Assembly: GCF_900187365.1 (NCBI RefSeq)
Contig: NZ_FYDG01000002.1
Span: 372,001 to 436,000 of the forward strand
Reading direction: 5' to 3'
From: Rhodoblastus acidophilus
GTDB taxonomy: Bacteria > Pseudomonadota > Alphaproteobacteria > Rhizobiales > Beijerinckiaceae
DNA: 64,000 nucleotides
Shown: positions 8,629 to 18,235 of the stretch, piece after piece
Numbering within the stretch: position 1 is the stretch's first letter
Layout of the letters: every line of letters starts with the position of its first letter
Notes under the pieces: generated by a model
Seen by the model: the letters and a program-made list of their open reading frames with translations, nothing else
What the model was told of the DNA's origin: nothing
Database searches by the model: none
Made by a program: the position numbers and the translations under genes

Positions 8629-8637
8629 GTTCGCCTC

Positions 8638-9369
8638 TCAGCGCCAGTTGGCCTTGTCGTTGAACTGCGAGAAGTCCACCGTCGTGCCCAGCATTTGCAG
8701 ATAGGCCACGAGCGCGTCCTGCTCGGTCGGACCGGCGGCGCCATTGCTGGCGTGCGCGGCGACCTTGGGATAGCGCTTGGCCAGATCGGCCGTCGCCCCA
8801 TCTTCGGCGTTGAGCTGGACCTTCAGGTCGTCCTTCGCCTTGGCGATCATCTCGTCGGTGTAGGGCACGCCTTCGATCTGCAGCACCTTCATGTCTTCCT
8901 GAATGTGCGCGTAATCGAGCGGCGCGCTTTCGAGGAAGCCATAGCGCGGCATGACCGAGCCGGGCACCACCGAACGCGGATTGTTCAGATGGCCGCGCTG
9001 CCAGTCGTCCGAATACTTGCCGCCGATGCGGGCGAGATCGGGACCGGTGCGCTTGGAGCCCCACTGGAACGGATGGTCATATTTGGACTCCGCGGCCAGC
9101 GAGTAATGGCCGTAACGCTCCACCTCGTCGCGCAGCGAGCGGATCATCTGCGAATGGCAGAGATAGCAGCCCTCGCGGATGTAGATGTTGCGTCCGGCGA
9201 GTTCGAGCGGCGTGTAGGGACGCACGCCGTCGACGGTTTCGATGGTGCTCTTCAGGTAGAAGAGCGGGCCGATCTCCACGAGGCCGCCGATGGCGACCAC
9301 GATGAGAATGCCGACGGTCAGCACCAGCGAGTGCTTTTCGAAGATCGCGTGCTTGCTCCACAGGGACAT
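8638..9369 (-). CDS. ccoO: cbb3-type cytochrome c oxidase subunit II, monoheme CcoO
   Basis: A 243-residue membrane-anchored cytochrome c. An N-terminal helix at about 15-35 is followed by one heme-binding site CYLCH (68-72) in the conserved context REGCYLCHSQMIR. A Met ligand is likely in SVMPRYGFL further on. It receives electrons from CcoP and passes them to heme b in CcoN. It begins 11 bases after the ccoN stop. Confidence 0.97.
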   Translation of the reverse strand: MSLWSKHAIFEKHSLVLTVGILIVVAIGGLVEIGPLFYLKSTIETVDGVRPYTPLELAGRNIYIREGCYLCHSQMIRSLRDEVERYGHYSLAAESKYDHPFQWGSKRTGPDLARIGGKYSDDWQRGHLNNPRSVVPGSVMPRYGFLESAPLDYAHIQEDMKVLQIEGVPYTDEMIAKAKDDLKVQLNAEDGATADLAKRYPKVAAHASNGAAGPTEQDALVAYLQMLGTTVDFSQFNDKANWR

Positions 9370-9380
9370 GTTCGATCTCC

Positions 9381-11048
9381 TTATTCGGCAAGCGCGAGAG
9401 CGGCTTCGGGGGCGCTCGCCTGTTCAGGCGAACGGATGGTCTTGTAGAAGTTGAAGGCCATGATCAGCGCGCCGATCAGGAACAGGCCGCCGCCCGCCGC
9501 ACGGATCACATAGAAGGGGAACATGGCTTCGACGGTCTCGATGAAGGAATATTCCAGGAAGCCGTTGGCGGTGTAGGCGCGCCACATCAGACCCTGCAGA
9601 ATGCCCGACACCCACATGGCCGTGATGTAGAGCACGATGCCGATGGTGGCGATCCAGAAGTGCCAGTTCACCAGCTTCAGCGAGTAGAGCCTGCGATTGA
9701 ACACCCAGGGGATCAGGCAGTAGAGCGCGCCGAAGGAGACGAAGCCCACCCAGCCCAGAGCGCCGGAATGCACGTGGCCGATGGTCCAGTCGGTGTAGTG
9801 CGACAGCGAGTTGACCACCTTGATCGACATGAGCGGACCTTCGAAGGTCGACATGCCGTAGAAGGCGACGGACACGACGAGCATGCGCAGGACGGGGTCG
9901 GTGCGCAGCTTGTCCCAGGCGCCCGACAGCGTCATCAGGCCGTTGATCATGCCGCCCCACGAGGGCATCCACAGCATGATCGAGAAGGTCATGCCGAGCG
10001 TCTGCGTCCAGTCCGGCAGCGCCGTATAGTGCAGATGGTGCGGGCCGGCCCAGATATACATGAAGATCAGGGCCCAGAAGTGGATGATCGACAGGCGATA
10101 GGAATAAACCGGGCGCTCCGCGCGCTTGGGCACGAAGTAATACATGATCGCGAGGAAGGCGGCGGTCAGGTAGAAGCCGACGGCGTTATGGCCGTACCAC
10201 CACTGGAACATGGCGTCCTGCACGCCGGACCAGACGATGTAGGACTTGGGCGAGAAGATCGAGACGGGGATCGAGGCGTTGTTGCCAAGGTGCAACATGG
10301 CGATGGTGATGATGAACGCCAGGGTGAACCAGTTGGCGACGTAAATGTGGGGCTCCTTGCGCTTCCACAAGGTCGCCAGGAACACCAGCAGGTATCCGAC
10401 CCAGACGATGGTCAGCCAGAGGTCCGAATACCATTCCGGCTCGGCGTATTCCTTGGACTGGGTGATGCCCAGCAGGTAGCCGGTGCCGGCGATGACGATG
10501 AACAGGTTGTAGCCGAGCACGACGAACCAGGGCGCGATTTCGCCGGCGAGGCGGGCGCGGCAGGTGCGCTGCACGGCGTAGAACGAGGTCGCGAGCAGGA
10601 CGTTGCCGCCAAAGGCGAAAATGACCGCCGAAGTGTGCAGCGGGCGCAGACGGCCGAAGTTCAGCCAGGGCAGACCCATCGACAGGTCGGGGAAGGCCAG
10701 TTCGAGCGCGATGATCAGGCCGACCAGGAACCCGGCGATGCCCCAGAACACCGCCGCGATGGAGGTGAACTTGATCGGGCCGTAATTATAGTTCGGCTTG
10801 CCGTCGATTTCCTGCGGGATCACCGCGGGACGGCTCTTGTACCGCTTGAGCGTCGCAATGACGCCGCCGAAACCCGCCAGGGCGAAAACGATCATGTGGA
10901 ACGCATAGGGGGCGGTGTAGGCCTTCGATGCGATGAACAGCGCGCCGATCGCGCCGACGAGCGACACCACGATCATCGTGATTTCGCCAAAGGTCATGCT
11001 TTTGCCGCCGGATGGCGGCGCCGTGGTGAGTGAGTCTGCTTGCGCCAT
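9381..11048 (-). CDS. ccoN: cbb3-type cytochrome c oxidase catalytic subunit I CcoN
   Basis: A 555-residue heme-copper oxidase subunit with at least twelve helices. It reduces O2 with very high affinity and pumps protons. Visible ligands include His138 ([15 protein letters not shown]) for low-spin heme b, His286 ([12 protein letters not shown]) and His336/His337 (WAGPHHLHY) for CuB, and His424/His426 ([11 protein letters not shown]) for the hemes. The nearby Tyr292 is the likely cross-linked residue. It is the first gene of ccoNOQP; a perfect FixK-type palindrome lies about 96 bases upstream. Confidence 0.98.
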   Translation of the reverse strand: MAQADSLTTAPPSGGKSMTFGEITMIVVSLVGAIGALFIASKAYTAPYAFHMIVFALAGFGGVIATLKRYKSRPAVIPQEIDGKPNYNYGPIKFTSIAAVFWGIAGFLVGLIIALELAFPDLSMGLPWLNFGRLRPLHTSAVIFAFGGNVLLATSFYAVQRTCRARLAGEIAPWFVVLGYNLFIVIAGTGYLLGITQSKEYAEPEWYSDLWLTIVWVGYLLVFLATLWKRKEPHIYVANWFTLAFIITIAMLHLGNNASIPVSIFSPKSYIVWSGVQDAMFQWWYGHNAVGFYLTAAFLAIMYYFVPKRAERPVYSYRLSIIHFWALIFMYIWAGPHHLHYTALPDWTQTLGMTFSIMLWMPSWGGMINGLMTLSGAWDKLRTDPVLRMLVVSVAFYGMSTFEGPLMSIKVVNSLSHYTDWTIGHVHSGALGWVGFVSFGALYCLIPWVFNRRLYSLKLVNWHFWIATIGIVLYITAMWVSGILQGLMWRAYTANGFLEYSFIETVEAMFPFYVIRAAGGGLFLIGALIMAFNFYKTIRSPEQASAPEAALALAE

Positions 11049-11137
11049 GTTTTCGCCCCAATGAAATCAATCCAGCGCCGTAAAGCCTACCAGATCGCCA
11101 TTGCGCGGACCATTGCCCGCCCCTGGCAACGCGTTCA

Positions 11138-11151
11138 TTGACGCAAGTCAA
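11138..11151 (-). promoter_or_regulatory. FixK/FNR box for ccoNOQP
   Basis: TTGACGCAAGTCAA is a perfect TTGAC-N4-GTCAA palindrome, the form bound by FixK/FixK2 and FnrL-type regulators. Its centre is about 96 bases before the ccoN ATG, compatible with a site at -41 and a leader of about 55 bases. In alphaproteobacteria this arrangement gives micro-oxic induction of cbb3 oxidase. Confidence 0.8.
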
Positions 11152-11382
11152 ATAACGCGTTCCGCCGCCTCCATAGCGCCAAACACAGGCTATGGCGAGA
11201 CCATCACGCGAACTTTGCAAGAGAATTGCGACACTTTGTCGCGCCGACTTTCGCCCAATAGCCAGGGTTCGGCGGCGACACAGCGCCGCCACGAACCTGA
11301 GACTTTGGACTAAAGAACGAGAATTTCCGCGCGTCACCGCTTGATTCCACGCCGCGCCGGCGCCTACTCTGGGTGGCAGAGA

Positions 11383-11456
11383 GTCCCACAAGGGACCGTG
11401 TGACAACGGAGCCGAAACTCCGTCGGGAATGGCGGCGCGCAAGCGCCGTCGGGAGG
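11383..11456 (+). promoter_or_regulatory. Three-hairpin structured leader of the liv operon
   Basis: Three perfect stem-loops follow each other: GTCCC-ACAA-GGGAC (11383-11396), ACGGAG-CCGAAA-CTCCGT (11406-11423) and CGGCGC-GCAA-GCGCCG (11433-11448). The second is followed by CGGGAA and the third by TCGGGAGG, the last containing the livG Shine-Dalgarno. It could be a cis-acting regulatory RNA, but I cannot match it to a known riboswitch. Confidence 0.4.
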
Positions 11457-11467
11457 AATGCCGCCTT

Positions 11468-12232
11468 ATGACGGTCTATGCCCTGGAAACCTCGGGGTTG
11501 ACGAAGCAATTCGCCGGCTTTACCGCCGTAAGCGACGTCGGCCTGCGCGTGCGCCGCCATACGATCCACGGGCTGATCGGGCCCAATGGCGCCGGCAAGA
11601 GCACCTGCTTCAACCTGCTGACGAAATTTCTCGCGCCCACGCGCGGGACCATCCTTTACGAGGGCGCCGACATTTCGCGGGCGGGTCCGGCCGAAGTGGC
11701 GCGGATGGGACTGGCGCGCTCGTTCCAGATCTCCGCCGTCTTCCCCCACCTCACCGCGCTGGAGAACGTGCGCGCCGCCCTGCAGCGCCGGCGCGGCGAA
11801 TCCTTCGACTTCTGGCGCTCGGATCGAATCCTTAAACGCTATGACGCCGACGCCCGCGCCCTGATGGCCGAAGTCGGGCTGACCGGCTGGGAGGAGACGC
11901 TCGCCGGGGAAATGCCGTATGGCCGCAAGCGCGCGCTGGAGCTGGCGACCACGCTGGCGCTCGCCCCCAAAATGCTGCTGCTCGACGAGCCGCTGGCGGG
12001 CCTCGGCCAGGAGGACGTCGGGCGCATCGCCGCCCTGATCAAGCGCGCGGCGGAGGGGCGCACGGTGCTGATGGTCGAGCACAATCTCAACGTCGTCGCC
12101 AGCCTGTGCGACGTGATCACGGTGCTCACGCGCGGCAAGATTCTGGCCGAAGGCGACTACGCCGCCGTCTCCGCCAACCCCGCGGTGCAGCAGGCGTATC
12201 TTGGCGAAATGGCGGAGCCGGCCCATGTCTGA
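11468..12232 (+). CDS. livG: Branched-chain amino-acid-type ABC transporter ATP-binding protein LivG
   Basis: A 254-residue cytoplasmic ATPase of the HAAT family. Walker A is GPNGAGKST (38-46), the signature region is the LivG-like PYGRKRALELATTLA, and Walker B is LLLDEPLAGL, followed by a switch His in MVEHNL. LivG proteins work with a LivF partner on LivH/LivM permeases. The ATG at 11468 is chosen because GGGAGG lies about 11 bases before it; an in-frame ATG at 11429 lies inside a leader hairpin. The 3' end overlaps livF by eight bases. Confidence 0.9.
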   Translation: MTVYALETSGLTKQFAGFTAVSDVGLRVRRHTIHGLIGPNGAGKSTCFNLLTKFLAPTRGTILYEGADISRAGPAEVARMGLARSFQISAVFPHLTALENVRAALQRRRGESFDFWRSDRILKRYDADARALMAEVGLTGWEETLAGEMPYGRKRALELATTLALAPKMLLLDEPLAGLGQEDVGRIAALIKRAAEGRTVLMVEHNLNVVASLCDVITVLTRGKILAEGDYAAVSANPAVQQAYLGEMAEPAHV

Positions 12233-12959
12233 CCGGACCATGTCTGATCGGACGAAGTCCGAGCCGCTGCTCAAAGTGTCCGGCCTGCAAGCCTGGTATG
12301 GCGAATCGCATGCGCTGCACGGCGTCGATTTCGAGGTGCGCGCGGGCGAGGTGGTCACGCTGCTCGGCCGCAACGGCGCCGGCAAGACCACCACGCTGAA
12401 ATGCGCCATGGGCATGGCGCCGCGGCGCGAAGGCTCGATCCGTTTCGACGGCGCCGAAACCATCGCCCTGCCCTCCGACAAGATCGCCCGGCGCGGCGTC
12501 GCGCTGTGCCCGGAGGAGCGCGGCGTGTTCGCCAGCCTCACCGTGCTGGAAAATCTGCTGCTGCCGCCGAAAATCGCGCCGGGCGGGCTGTCGCTCGATG
12601 AAATTTACGAGCTGTTCCCCAACCTGCGGGAGCGTTCGACCAGCATGGGCGGCAAGCTGTCCGGCGGCGAGCAGCAGATGCTGGCGATCGGCCGCATCCT
12701 GCGCACCGGCGCCCGCCTGCTCATGCTCGACGAGCCGACGGAGGGGCTGGCCCCGATCATCGTCAAGCAGATCGGCGCGGCGATCCGGCGCTTGAAGCCG
12801 CGCGGCTTCACCGTGCTGCTGGTCGAGCAGAATTTTCGCTGGGCCTCGGGCCTCGCCGACCGATTTTACGTGATGGAGCACGGCCGGGTCATCGACGCCT
12901 TCGCCGCCGCCGAGCTGCCCGAAAACATGGACAAGCTCCACGCCTATCTCGGCGTCTGA
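12225..12959 (+). CDS. livF: Branched-chain amino-acid-type ABC transporter ATP-binding protein LivF
   Basis: A 244-residue ATPase partner of LivG. Walker A GRNGAGKTT is at 48-56, the signature is LSGGEQQML, Walker B is LMLDEPTEGLAP, and the switch His is replaced by Gln in LLVEQN, as is usual for LivF. The gene begins with a 15-base imperfect tandem duplication, so the protein starts MSDRTMSDRTK; either ATG (12225 or 12240) could be used. It overlaps livG by eight bases, implying coupled translation. Confidence 0.9.
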   Translation: MSDRTMSDRTKSEPLLKVSGLQAWYGESHALHGVDFEVRAGEVVTLLGRNGAGKTTTLKCAMGMAPRREGSIRFDGAETIALPSDKIARRGVALCPEERGVFASLTVLENLLLPPKIAPGGLSLDEIYELFPNLRERSTSMGGKLSGGEQQMLAIGRILRTGARLLMLDEPTEGLAPIIVKQIGAAIRRLKPRGFTVLLVEQNFRWASGLADRFYVMEHGRVIDAFAAAELPENMDKLHAYLGV

Positions 12960-13001
12960 ATTTCAAGGCTCCGCAAAGGAGCGGGACTGGGAGGACCGTT
13001 G

Positions 13002-14222
13002 ATGAAACAAGCGATTTCGCTCGGCGTCGCGCTGACGTGTCTGGCGAGCGCCGCCTTCGCGGGCGCCGCTTTCGCCGCCGACAAGGTGGTCAAGGTCGGC
13101 GTGCTCACCGACGGGTCCGGCCCCTATGCCGATGTCGGCGGCGTCGGCTCGCAACTTGCGGCGCAACTGGCGATCGACGAATCCGGCCTGGCCGCAAAAG
13201 GCTGGAAAGTCGAGCTGATTTACGCCGACCATCTCAACAAGGTCGATGTCGGCGCCAGCCTCGCCCGCGAATGGTTCGACCAGGGCAAGGCCGACGTGAT
13301 CGTGGACACGCTGAATTCCGGGGTGGCGCTGGCGGTCAGCCAGATCGTCAAGGACAAGAACAAGGTTTTTCTCAACTCCGGCGCGGCGACCTCCGATCTG
13401 ACGGGAAAAGCCTGCACGCCCAACCAGATCCACTGGACCTACGACACCTATGCGCTGGCCAACGGCACCGGCAAGGCGCTGACCAAAGCGGGCGGGGACA
13501 GTTGGTATTTCATCACCGCCGACTATGCGTTTGGCAAGGCGCTGGAGCGCGACACCTCGGCGGTGGTCAAGGCCAATGGCGGGCAGGTGCTGGGCGATGT
13601 GATGGCGCCGCTCAACAACGCCGATTTCTCCTCGCAACTGCTGCAGGCGCAATCGTCCAAGGCCAAGGTGATCGGCCTCGCCAACGCCGGCGCCGATTCC
13701 GCCAACGCCATCAAGCAGGCGGCGGAGTTCGGCGTCACCCATAGCGGCCAGAAACTGGCGGCGCTGCTGATCTTCCTGTCCGACATCCATTCGATCGGCC
13801 TCACCGTGGCGCAGGGCCTCGAATTCACCGCCACCTATTACTGGGACCTCAACGACGGCGCGCGCGCCTTCGCGGAAAAATTCTCGAAAAAGTCCCGCAA
13901 CGCGGCCAAGCCGACCATGGTGCAGGCGGGCGTCTATTCGGCGACGCTGCATTATCTGAAAGCCGTGGACGCGCTGGGTTCGCCCGCCGACGGCGCGGCG
14001 GTGGTGGCGAAGATGAAGGCGCTGCCGACCGACGACGACGCGTTCGGCAAGGGGTCCATTCGCGAGGACGGCCGCAAGATCCACCCGGCCTATCTGCTGC
14101 AGGTGAAGACCCCGGCGGAATCCAAATATCCCTGGGATTACGCCAAGGTGGTCGCCACCATCCCCGCCGAGGAGGCGTTCCGCCCGCTGTCGCAAAGCGA
14201 ATGCCCGCTGGTGAAGAAGTGA
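13002..14222 (+). CDS. Periplasmic substrate-binding protein of the HAAT ABC transporter
   Basis: A 406-residue protein with a clear signal peptide (cleavage probably near AFA-ADK, residues 23-28) and the periplasmic-binding fold of LivJ/LivK/AmiC relatives: KVVKVGVLTDGSGPYADVGG at the mature start. It captures the substrate for the neighbouring LivGFHM components. The ATG at 13002 has GGGAGGA eight bases upstream. Ligand class (branched-chain amino acid, amide, urea or aromatic acid) cannot be read from the sequence. Its position between the ATPase and permease genes, rather than first, is less common. Confidence 0.85.
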   Translation: MKQAISLGVALTCLASAAFAGAAFAADKVVKVGVLTDGSGPYADVGGVGSQLAAQLAIDESGLAAKGWKVELIYADHLNKVDVGASLAREWFDQGKADVIVDTLNSGVALAVSQIVKDKNKVFLNSGAATSDLTGKACTPNQIHWTYDTYALANGTGKALTKAGGDSWYFITADYAFGKALERDTSAVVKANGGQVLGDVMAPLNNADFSSQLLQAQSSKAKVIGLANAGADSANAIKQAAEFGVTHSGQKLAALLIFLSDIHSIGLTVAQGLEFTATYYWDLNDGARAFAEKFSKKSRNAAKPTMVQAGVYSATLHYLKAVDALGSPADGAAVVAKMKALPTDDDAFGKGSIREDGRKIHPAYLLQVKTPAESKYPWDYAKVVATIPAEEAFRPLSQSECPLVKK

Positions 14223-14249
14223 CGAACTTGGTGAAGCGCGACGCCCAAT

Positions 14250-14404
14250 CCCCTCTCCCCGTTTACGGGGAGAGGGTTAGGGTGAGGGGGACTCTCGGAT
14301 TGGCCTTGACTTGTCCGCCGCGCGGGTCGCGGTCTCCTGAACAAATGCTCTTTAATTCGCAGGCCCCCCTCACCCCTGCCCTCTCCCCGCGCGCGGGGAG
14401 AGGG
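14250..14404. repeat. Pair of inverted GC-rich intergenic hairpin repeats
   Basis: Two related palindromic units lie in opposite orientation in the 208-base gap between the binding protein and livH. Unit 1 is an 11-bp perfect stem CCCTCTCCCCG/CGGGGAGAGGG with a TTTA loop (14251-14276), followed by TTAGGGTGAGGGGG. Unit 2 begins CCCCCCTCACCCCTG (14364-14378) and continues into a 26-base perfect palindrome (14379-14404). They look like a dispersed intergenic repeat (REP/BIME-like). They may reduce read-through or stabilise upstream mRNA. Confidence 0.75.
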
Positions 14405-14430
14405 AGAGGCGCCGTCACTGGGCGTCCAAC

Positions 14431-15318
14431 ATGATCCCGCTGCTCGGCATCTCGACTCAAGCCCTTTTCGGCCAACTCCTGCTCGGCCTGATCAATGGCG
14501 CGTTTTACGCCATGTTAAGCCTGGGCCTCGCCGTGATTTTCGGCATGCTGAACATCGTCAATTTCGCCCATGGCGCCCTCTACATGGTCGGCGCCTTCGT
14601 GGCCTGGTTCCTGCTCAACACGTTCCACATCGGTTATTGGCCGGCGCTGGTCCTGGCGCCGGTCGGCGTGGCGCTGCTCGGCATGGCGCTCGAACGCACC
14701 ATGATGAAGCGCCTCGCCGGCCTCGATCACATTTACGGCCTGCTGCTCACTTTCGGCCTCGCCCTGATCATCCAGGGCGTGTTCCAGAACCTGTTCGGCG
14801 CCTCGGGCCAGCCGTACCCGCCGCCCGACCTGCTGAAAGGCGGCTTTAATCTCGGCTTCATGTACCTGCCGGCCTATCGCGCCTGGGTCGTCGTCTTCTC
14901 GCTGGCGGTCTGCCTGTTCACCTGGTTCATGATCGAGAAGACGCGGCTCGGCGCCATCCTGCGCGCCTGCACCGAGAACCCCGAACTGACGCGCGCCTTC
15001 GGCCTCAACGTGCCGCGCCTGATCACGCTGACCTACGGCTTCGGGGTGGGGTTGGCCGCGCTCGCGGGGGTGCTGGCGGCGCCGATCTATCAGGTGCGCC
15101 CGCTGATGGGGGCCGATTTCATCATCGTCGTCTTCGCCGTGGTGGTGATCGGCGGCATGGGCTCGATCCTCGGCGCCATCGGCGCGGGCTTCCTGCTCGG
15201 CCTGGTCGAGGGCCTGACCAAAGTGTTTTACCCGCAGGCGGCCAATGTCGTCGTCTTCGTCATCATGGTCGCCGTGCTGCTGGTGAAGCCGGCGGGATTG
15301 TTCGGAAAGAAAATTTGA
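14431..15318 (+). CDS. livH: HAAT ABC transporter permease LivH
   Basis: A 295-residue inner-membrane permease. It shows the family start QLLLGLINGAFYAMLSLGLAVIFG-type helix, the NFAHGALYM segment, and the C-terminal conserved stretch VVVIGGMGSILGAIGAGFLLG, then a helix ending in KPAGLFGKK. It forms the channel with LivM. The ATG follows the hairpin repeats by 26 bases, so its translation is not coupled to the binding protein. Its TGA overlaps the livM TTG start. Confidence 0.9.
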   Translation: MIPLLGISTQALFGQLLLGLINGAFYAMLSLGLAVIFGMLNIVNFAHGALYMVGAFVAWFLLNTFHIGYWPALVLAPVGVALLGMALERTMMKRLAGLDHIYGLLLTFGLALIIQGVFQNLFGASGQPYPPPDLLKGGFNLGFMYLPAYRAWVVVFSLAVCLFTWFMIEKTRLGAILRACTENPELTRAFGLNVPRLITLTYGFGVGLAALAGVLAAPIYQVRPLMGADFIIVVFAVVVIGGMGSILGAIGAGFLLGLVEGLTKVFYPQAANVVVFVIMVAVLLVKPAGLFGKKI

Positions 15319-16295
15319 CCCACGCGCTTCCCTCCTCGCAGCCCACGGCGGCCCGGCCCAAACCGGCGGAATTTCTCGCTTTCGCGGTGCTCGCGGCGCT
15401 GCTGGCCGTCGCGCCGCTGGCGATCTATCCGTTCTTTCTGGCGACGGCGTTGTGCTTCGCGCTGTTCGCGGCGGCCTTCAACCTGCTGGTCGGCTATTCC
15501 GGGCTGCTGTCGTTCGGCCATGCGCTGTTTTTCGGCGGCGCCGCCTATGTCGCCGCGCAAGCCGCCAAAGTCTGGGCCTGGCCGCCCGAACTGGCGCTGA
15601 TCGCGGCCACCGCCTTCGCGGGCGCGCTGGGCCTGGGCGTCGGCGCGCTGTCGATCCGGCGGCAGGGCATCTATTTCTCCATGATCACCCTCGCTTTGGC
15701 GCAAATGGGCTATTTTCTCGCCCTGCAAGCCCCGCTCACCCATGGCGAGGACGGGATTCAGGGCGTCCCCCGCGGCAAGTTGCTGGGGCTGCTGCCGCTG
15801 AGCGACGACCGCGCGATGTACTATTTCGTCCTCGCGCTTTTCCTCGCCGGCCTGCTGGCGATCCACCGCATCGTGCATTCGCCGTTCGGCGCGGCGCTCA
15901 AGGCGATCCGCGAGAACGAGTCCCGCGCGATTTCGCTCGGCTATAGCGTCGACGCCTACAAGCGCGTCGCTTTCGGCCTGTCGGCGGCGCTCGCCGGCCT
16001 CGCCGGTGGCGCCAAGGCGCTGGTGACGCAAAGCGCCACCCTCACCGACATGCACTGGACCATGTCGGGCGAAGTGATCCTGATGGTCCTGCTCGGCGGC
16101 ATGGGAACCATGACCGGCCCGGTGATCGGCGCGATCTTCGTGATGGCGATTCCCGAAGTGCTGAACCGCATCGGCGGCCCGAATTTTTCGCAATGGATGA
16201 CGGTGATCCAGGGCGCGATTTTCGTGATCTGCGTGCTGGCGTTCCGGCGCGGGCTGATCGGGGAACTGGCGGCGCGGGCGCGGCGGACGCTTTGA
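15315..16295 (+). CDS. livM: HAAT ABC transporter permease LivM
   Basis: A 326-residue permease with about eight to ten helices, the second channel subunit. Typical LivM segments are FNLLVGYSGLLSFGHALFFG (a conserved coupling region) and GEVILMVLLGGMGTMTGPVIG. Translation probably starts at TTG 15315, which overlaps the livH stop (TTGA); GGAAAGAAAA precedes it and no ATG lies near. It is the last gene of the transporter operon. Confidence 0.88.
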   Translation: MTHALPSSQPTAARPKPAEFLAFAVLAALLAVAPLAIYPFFLATALCFALFAAAFNLLVGYSGLLSFGHALFFGGAAYVAAQAAKVWAWPPELALIAATAFAGALGLGVGALSIRRQGIYFSMITLALAQMGYFLALQAPLTHGEDGIQGVPRGKLLGLLPLSDDRAMYYFVLALFLAGLLAIHRIVHSPFGAALKAIRENESRAISLGYSVDAYKRVAFGLSAALAGLAGGAKALVTQSATLTDMHWTMSGEVILMVLLGGMGTMTGPVIGAIFVMAIPEVLNRIGGPNFSQWMTVIQGAIFVICVLAFRRGLIGELAARARRTL

Positions 16296-16545
16296 CGGCC
16301 GCGCGATTTCGACCCATGCCCTATTTGGCCGGCTGGGTTGCGAAAATGGAATAGACGCGGACGAACAACCGATAACACCCTGTTTTATATTGTTTTACCG
16401 CACATGGCCGCGCCGCAGGCCCGCCGGCGCCGGCGCTTGGACGTCGCGCGGGCGAAAAGGCGCGCGACTGCATTAAACAGTTCATATCCAATGCAATTTA
16501 AAAGCGTGATCGACATTATCTTCAATCATTGCGCGAGGATGTTCG

Positions 16546-18219
16546 ATGACCGTCAAAGGTCGAATTTTAATTCTGGTGCTGATGCTGGGGCTGGCGGTCG
16601 GCGCGTCCGCCGGTCTTGGCGTCTATGCGCTGCAGAAGCAGAGCGCCTATGCCGATGAACTCGACGCCCTGGCGCAACGGGCGTTCCACGCCGAACAGAT
16701 CAACGGCTCCATCGCGGCGGTCACCGGGTCCAACCGCGGCGCGATCATCGCCCGCACCCCGGCCGAGCGCGACGACTACCGCAAGGAAATGGGGCGCAAC
16801 ATCAAGGCGCTGGAAGCCTCGGTCGCCGATTGGAGCCGCCTGATCCCGCCCGAGGAAACCGCGAAATTCGACGCGTTTCGCGCCGAAGCCGGCAATTTCA
16901 TCCGACAGCGCCTCGCTTTACAGGATCTCGCGGCGCAATCGGGGGCCGAGGAAGGCATGAACGCGCTCAAGGCGCCGGAGGTGCGCGAACAGAGGCTGGC
17001 GCTGCAAAAGACGCTGTCCGACAACGTCGACGCCGTGACCCGCCAATTGGCGATTTTACGCGCGGAAAAGCAGCATTTTTCGCAAATGACCACGGTGGTG
17101 CTGATCGCGTCGTCGGTGGCGATGCTGATCGTCGGCGTCGCCGCGGCTTTGTGGTTCGGCGCCGCCAAGATCGCCCATCCGCTGAAGCAGGTGACCAATG
17201 TGCTTCAGTCGATGGCGATCGGGAATTTGTCGGTCGAAGTGCCCGGAAACGTCATGGGCGGCGAGATCGGCGACCTGTGGGAAACGACCCGCCGCTTCCA
17301 GCACAAGTTGCGGGAAGCCGAAGATCTGCGCGTGCTTCAGGCCCGCGCCGACGACGAACGCGCGGCGCATCGCCAGCAAGTCATCGCGGAAATCGTGCAT
17401 GAATTCCAGTCGTCGGTCAGCGGCGTCATCGCCGACGTCGCCCACGCCGCCGGGGAGCTGCGCAGCTGTTCCGAAACCATGACCCGGTCGGCCGACGAAA
17501 CCTCGAGCCAGATCGCGGAGGTGGCGGCCGCGTCCGACCACACGTCGAGCCATGTGCGGACGGTGGCGGACGCCACGGGACAATTGAGCGCCTCGGTCGG
17601 CGAGATCGGCCGCGGCGCCGCCGATTCCGCCCGGATGGCGGGACAGGCGGAAGCCAACGCCTCCGACACGTCGGCCAAGGTGCGGCGGCTCGCCGAATCC
17701 GCCAACAGGATCGGCGCGATCGTCGACCTGATCGCCACCATCGCCGAGCAGACCAATCTGCTCGCGCTCAACGCGACGATCGAGGCCGCGCGCGCCGGCG
17801 AGGCCGGCAAGGGATTCGCCGTGGTGGCGCAGGAAGTCAAAACCCTCGCCGGGCAGACCGCCAAGGCGACCAGCGAGATCACCCAGCAGGTCCGGGACAT
17901 TCAGGATTCGACGGGAGATTCGGTTCAGGCCATCGAGGCGATCAATGCGCTGATCCACGATCTCAACGGATGTTGCGGGTCGATTTCGTCCGCCGTCCAG
18001 CAGCAAGGCGTCGCCTCGCAAAACATCGCGTCGAGCGTGACCGCGGCGGCGCGCGGCGCCGACACCGTCTCCCACGCCATCGCGACCGTGGCCGAACATG
18101 CGCGCCAATCCCGCGACGCCTCGGCCAGCGTCCGCAATGCGGCCAAGACGCTGTCTCTGCGCAACGAGGAACTGAACGGGGCGCTCGACAAGTTTCTGAA
18201 GACGGTGCTCGCGGCCTGA
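16546..18219 (+). CDS. Methyl-accepting chemotaxis protein
   Basis: A 557-residue membrane chemoreceptor. The first helix is at about residues 6-28. A periplasmic helical bundle sensor of about 150 residues (four-helix-bundle type) follows, then a second helix at about 183-204, a HAMP region at about 205-255, and a long coiled-coil signalling domain. The hairpin tip [28 protein letters not shown] (401-428), which contacts CheA/CheW, is intact. The ligand is unknown. It stands alone between the liv operon and the convergent peptidase genes; no other che gene is visible. The 250 bases upstream hold an AT-rich patch but no clear promoter. Confidence 0.93.
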   Translation: MTVKGRILILVLMLGLAVGASAGLGVYALQKQSAYADELDALAQRAFHAEQINGSIAAVTGSNRGAIIARTPAERDDYRKEMGRNIKALEASVADWSRLIPPEETAKFDAFRAEAGNFIRQRLALQDLAAQSGAEEGMNALKAPEVREQRLALQKTLSDNVDAVTRQLAILRAEKQHFSQMTTVVLIASSVAMLIVGVAAALWFGAAKIAHPLKQVTNVLQSMAIGNLSVEVPGNVMGGEIGDLWETTRRFQHKLREAEDLRVLQARADDERAAHRQQVIAEIVHEFQSSVSGVIADVAHAAGELRSCSETMTRSADETSSQIAEVAAASDHTSSHVRTVADATGQLSASVGEIGRGAADSARMAGQAEANASDTSAKVRRLAESANRIGAIVDLIATIAEQTNLLALNATIEAARAGEAGKGFAVVAQEVKTLAGQTAKATSEITQQVRDIQDSTGDSVQAIEAINALIHDLNGCCGSISSAVQQQGVASQNIASSVTAAARGADTVSHAIATVAEHARQSRDASASVRNAAKTLSLRNEELNGALDKFLKTVLAA

Positions 18220-18235
18220 TGACTGACGGCGGGGC

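Larger units (their letters stand above)
11049..11467. other. Divergent intergenic region between ccoN and livG
   Basis: This 419-base stretch has no convincing gene. The ccoN-proximal half carries the FixK box at 11138-11151. The livG-proximal part (11383-11456) folds into three consecutive hairpins ending at the livG ribosome site. Between them (about 11160-11340) I see nothing recognisable. Confidence 0.7.

Noticed and set aside
11383-11456. Leader considered as a guanidine or glycine riboswitch
   Set aside because: The hairpin loops (ACAA, CCGAAA, GCAA) and spacing do not match the conserved cores I know for those classes, so only an unnamed structured leader is reported.
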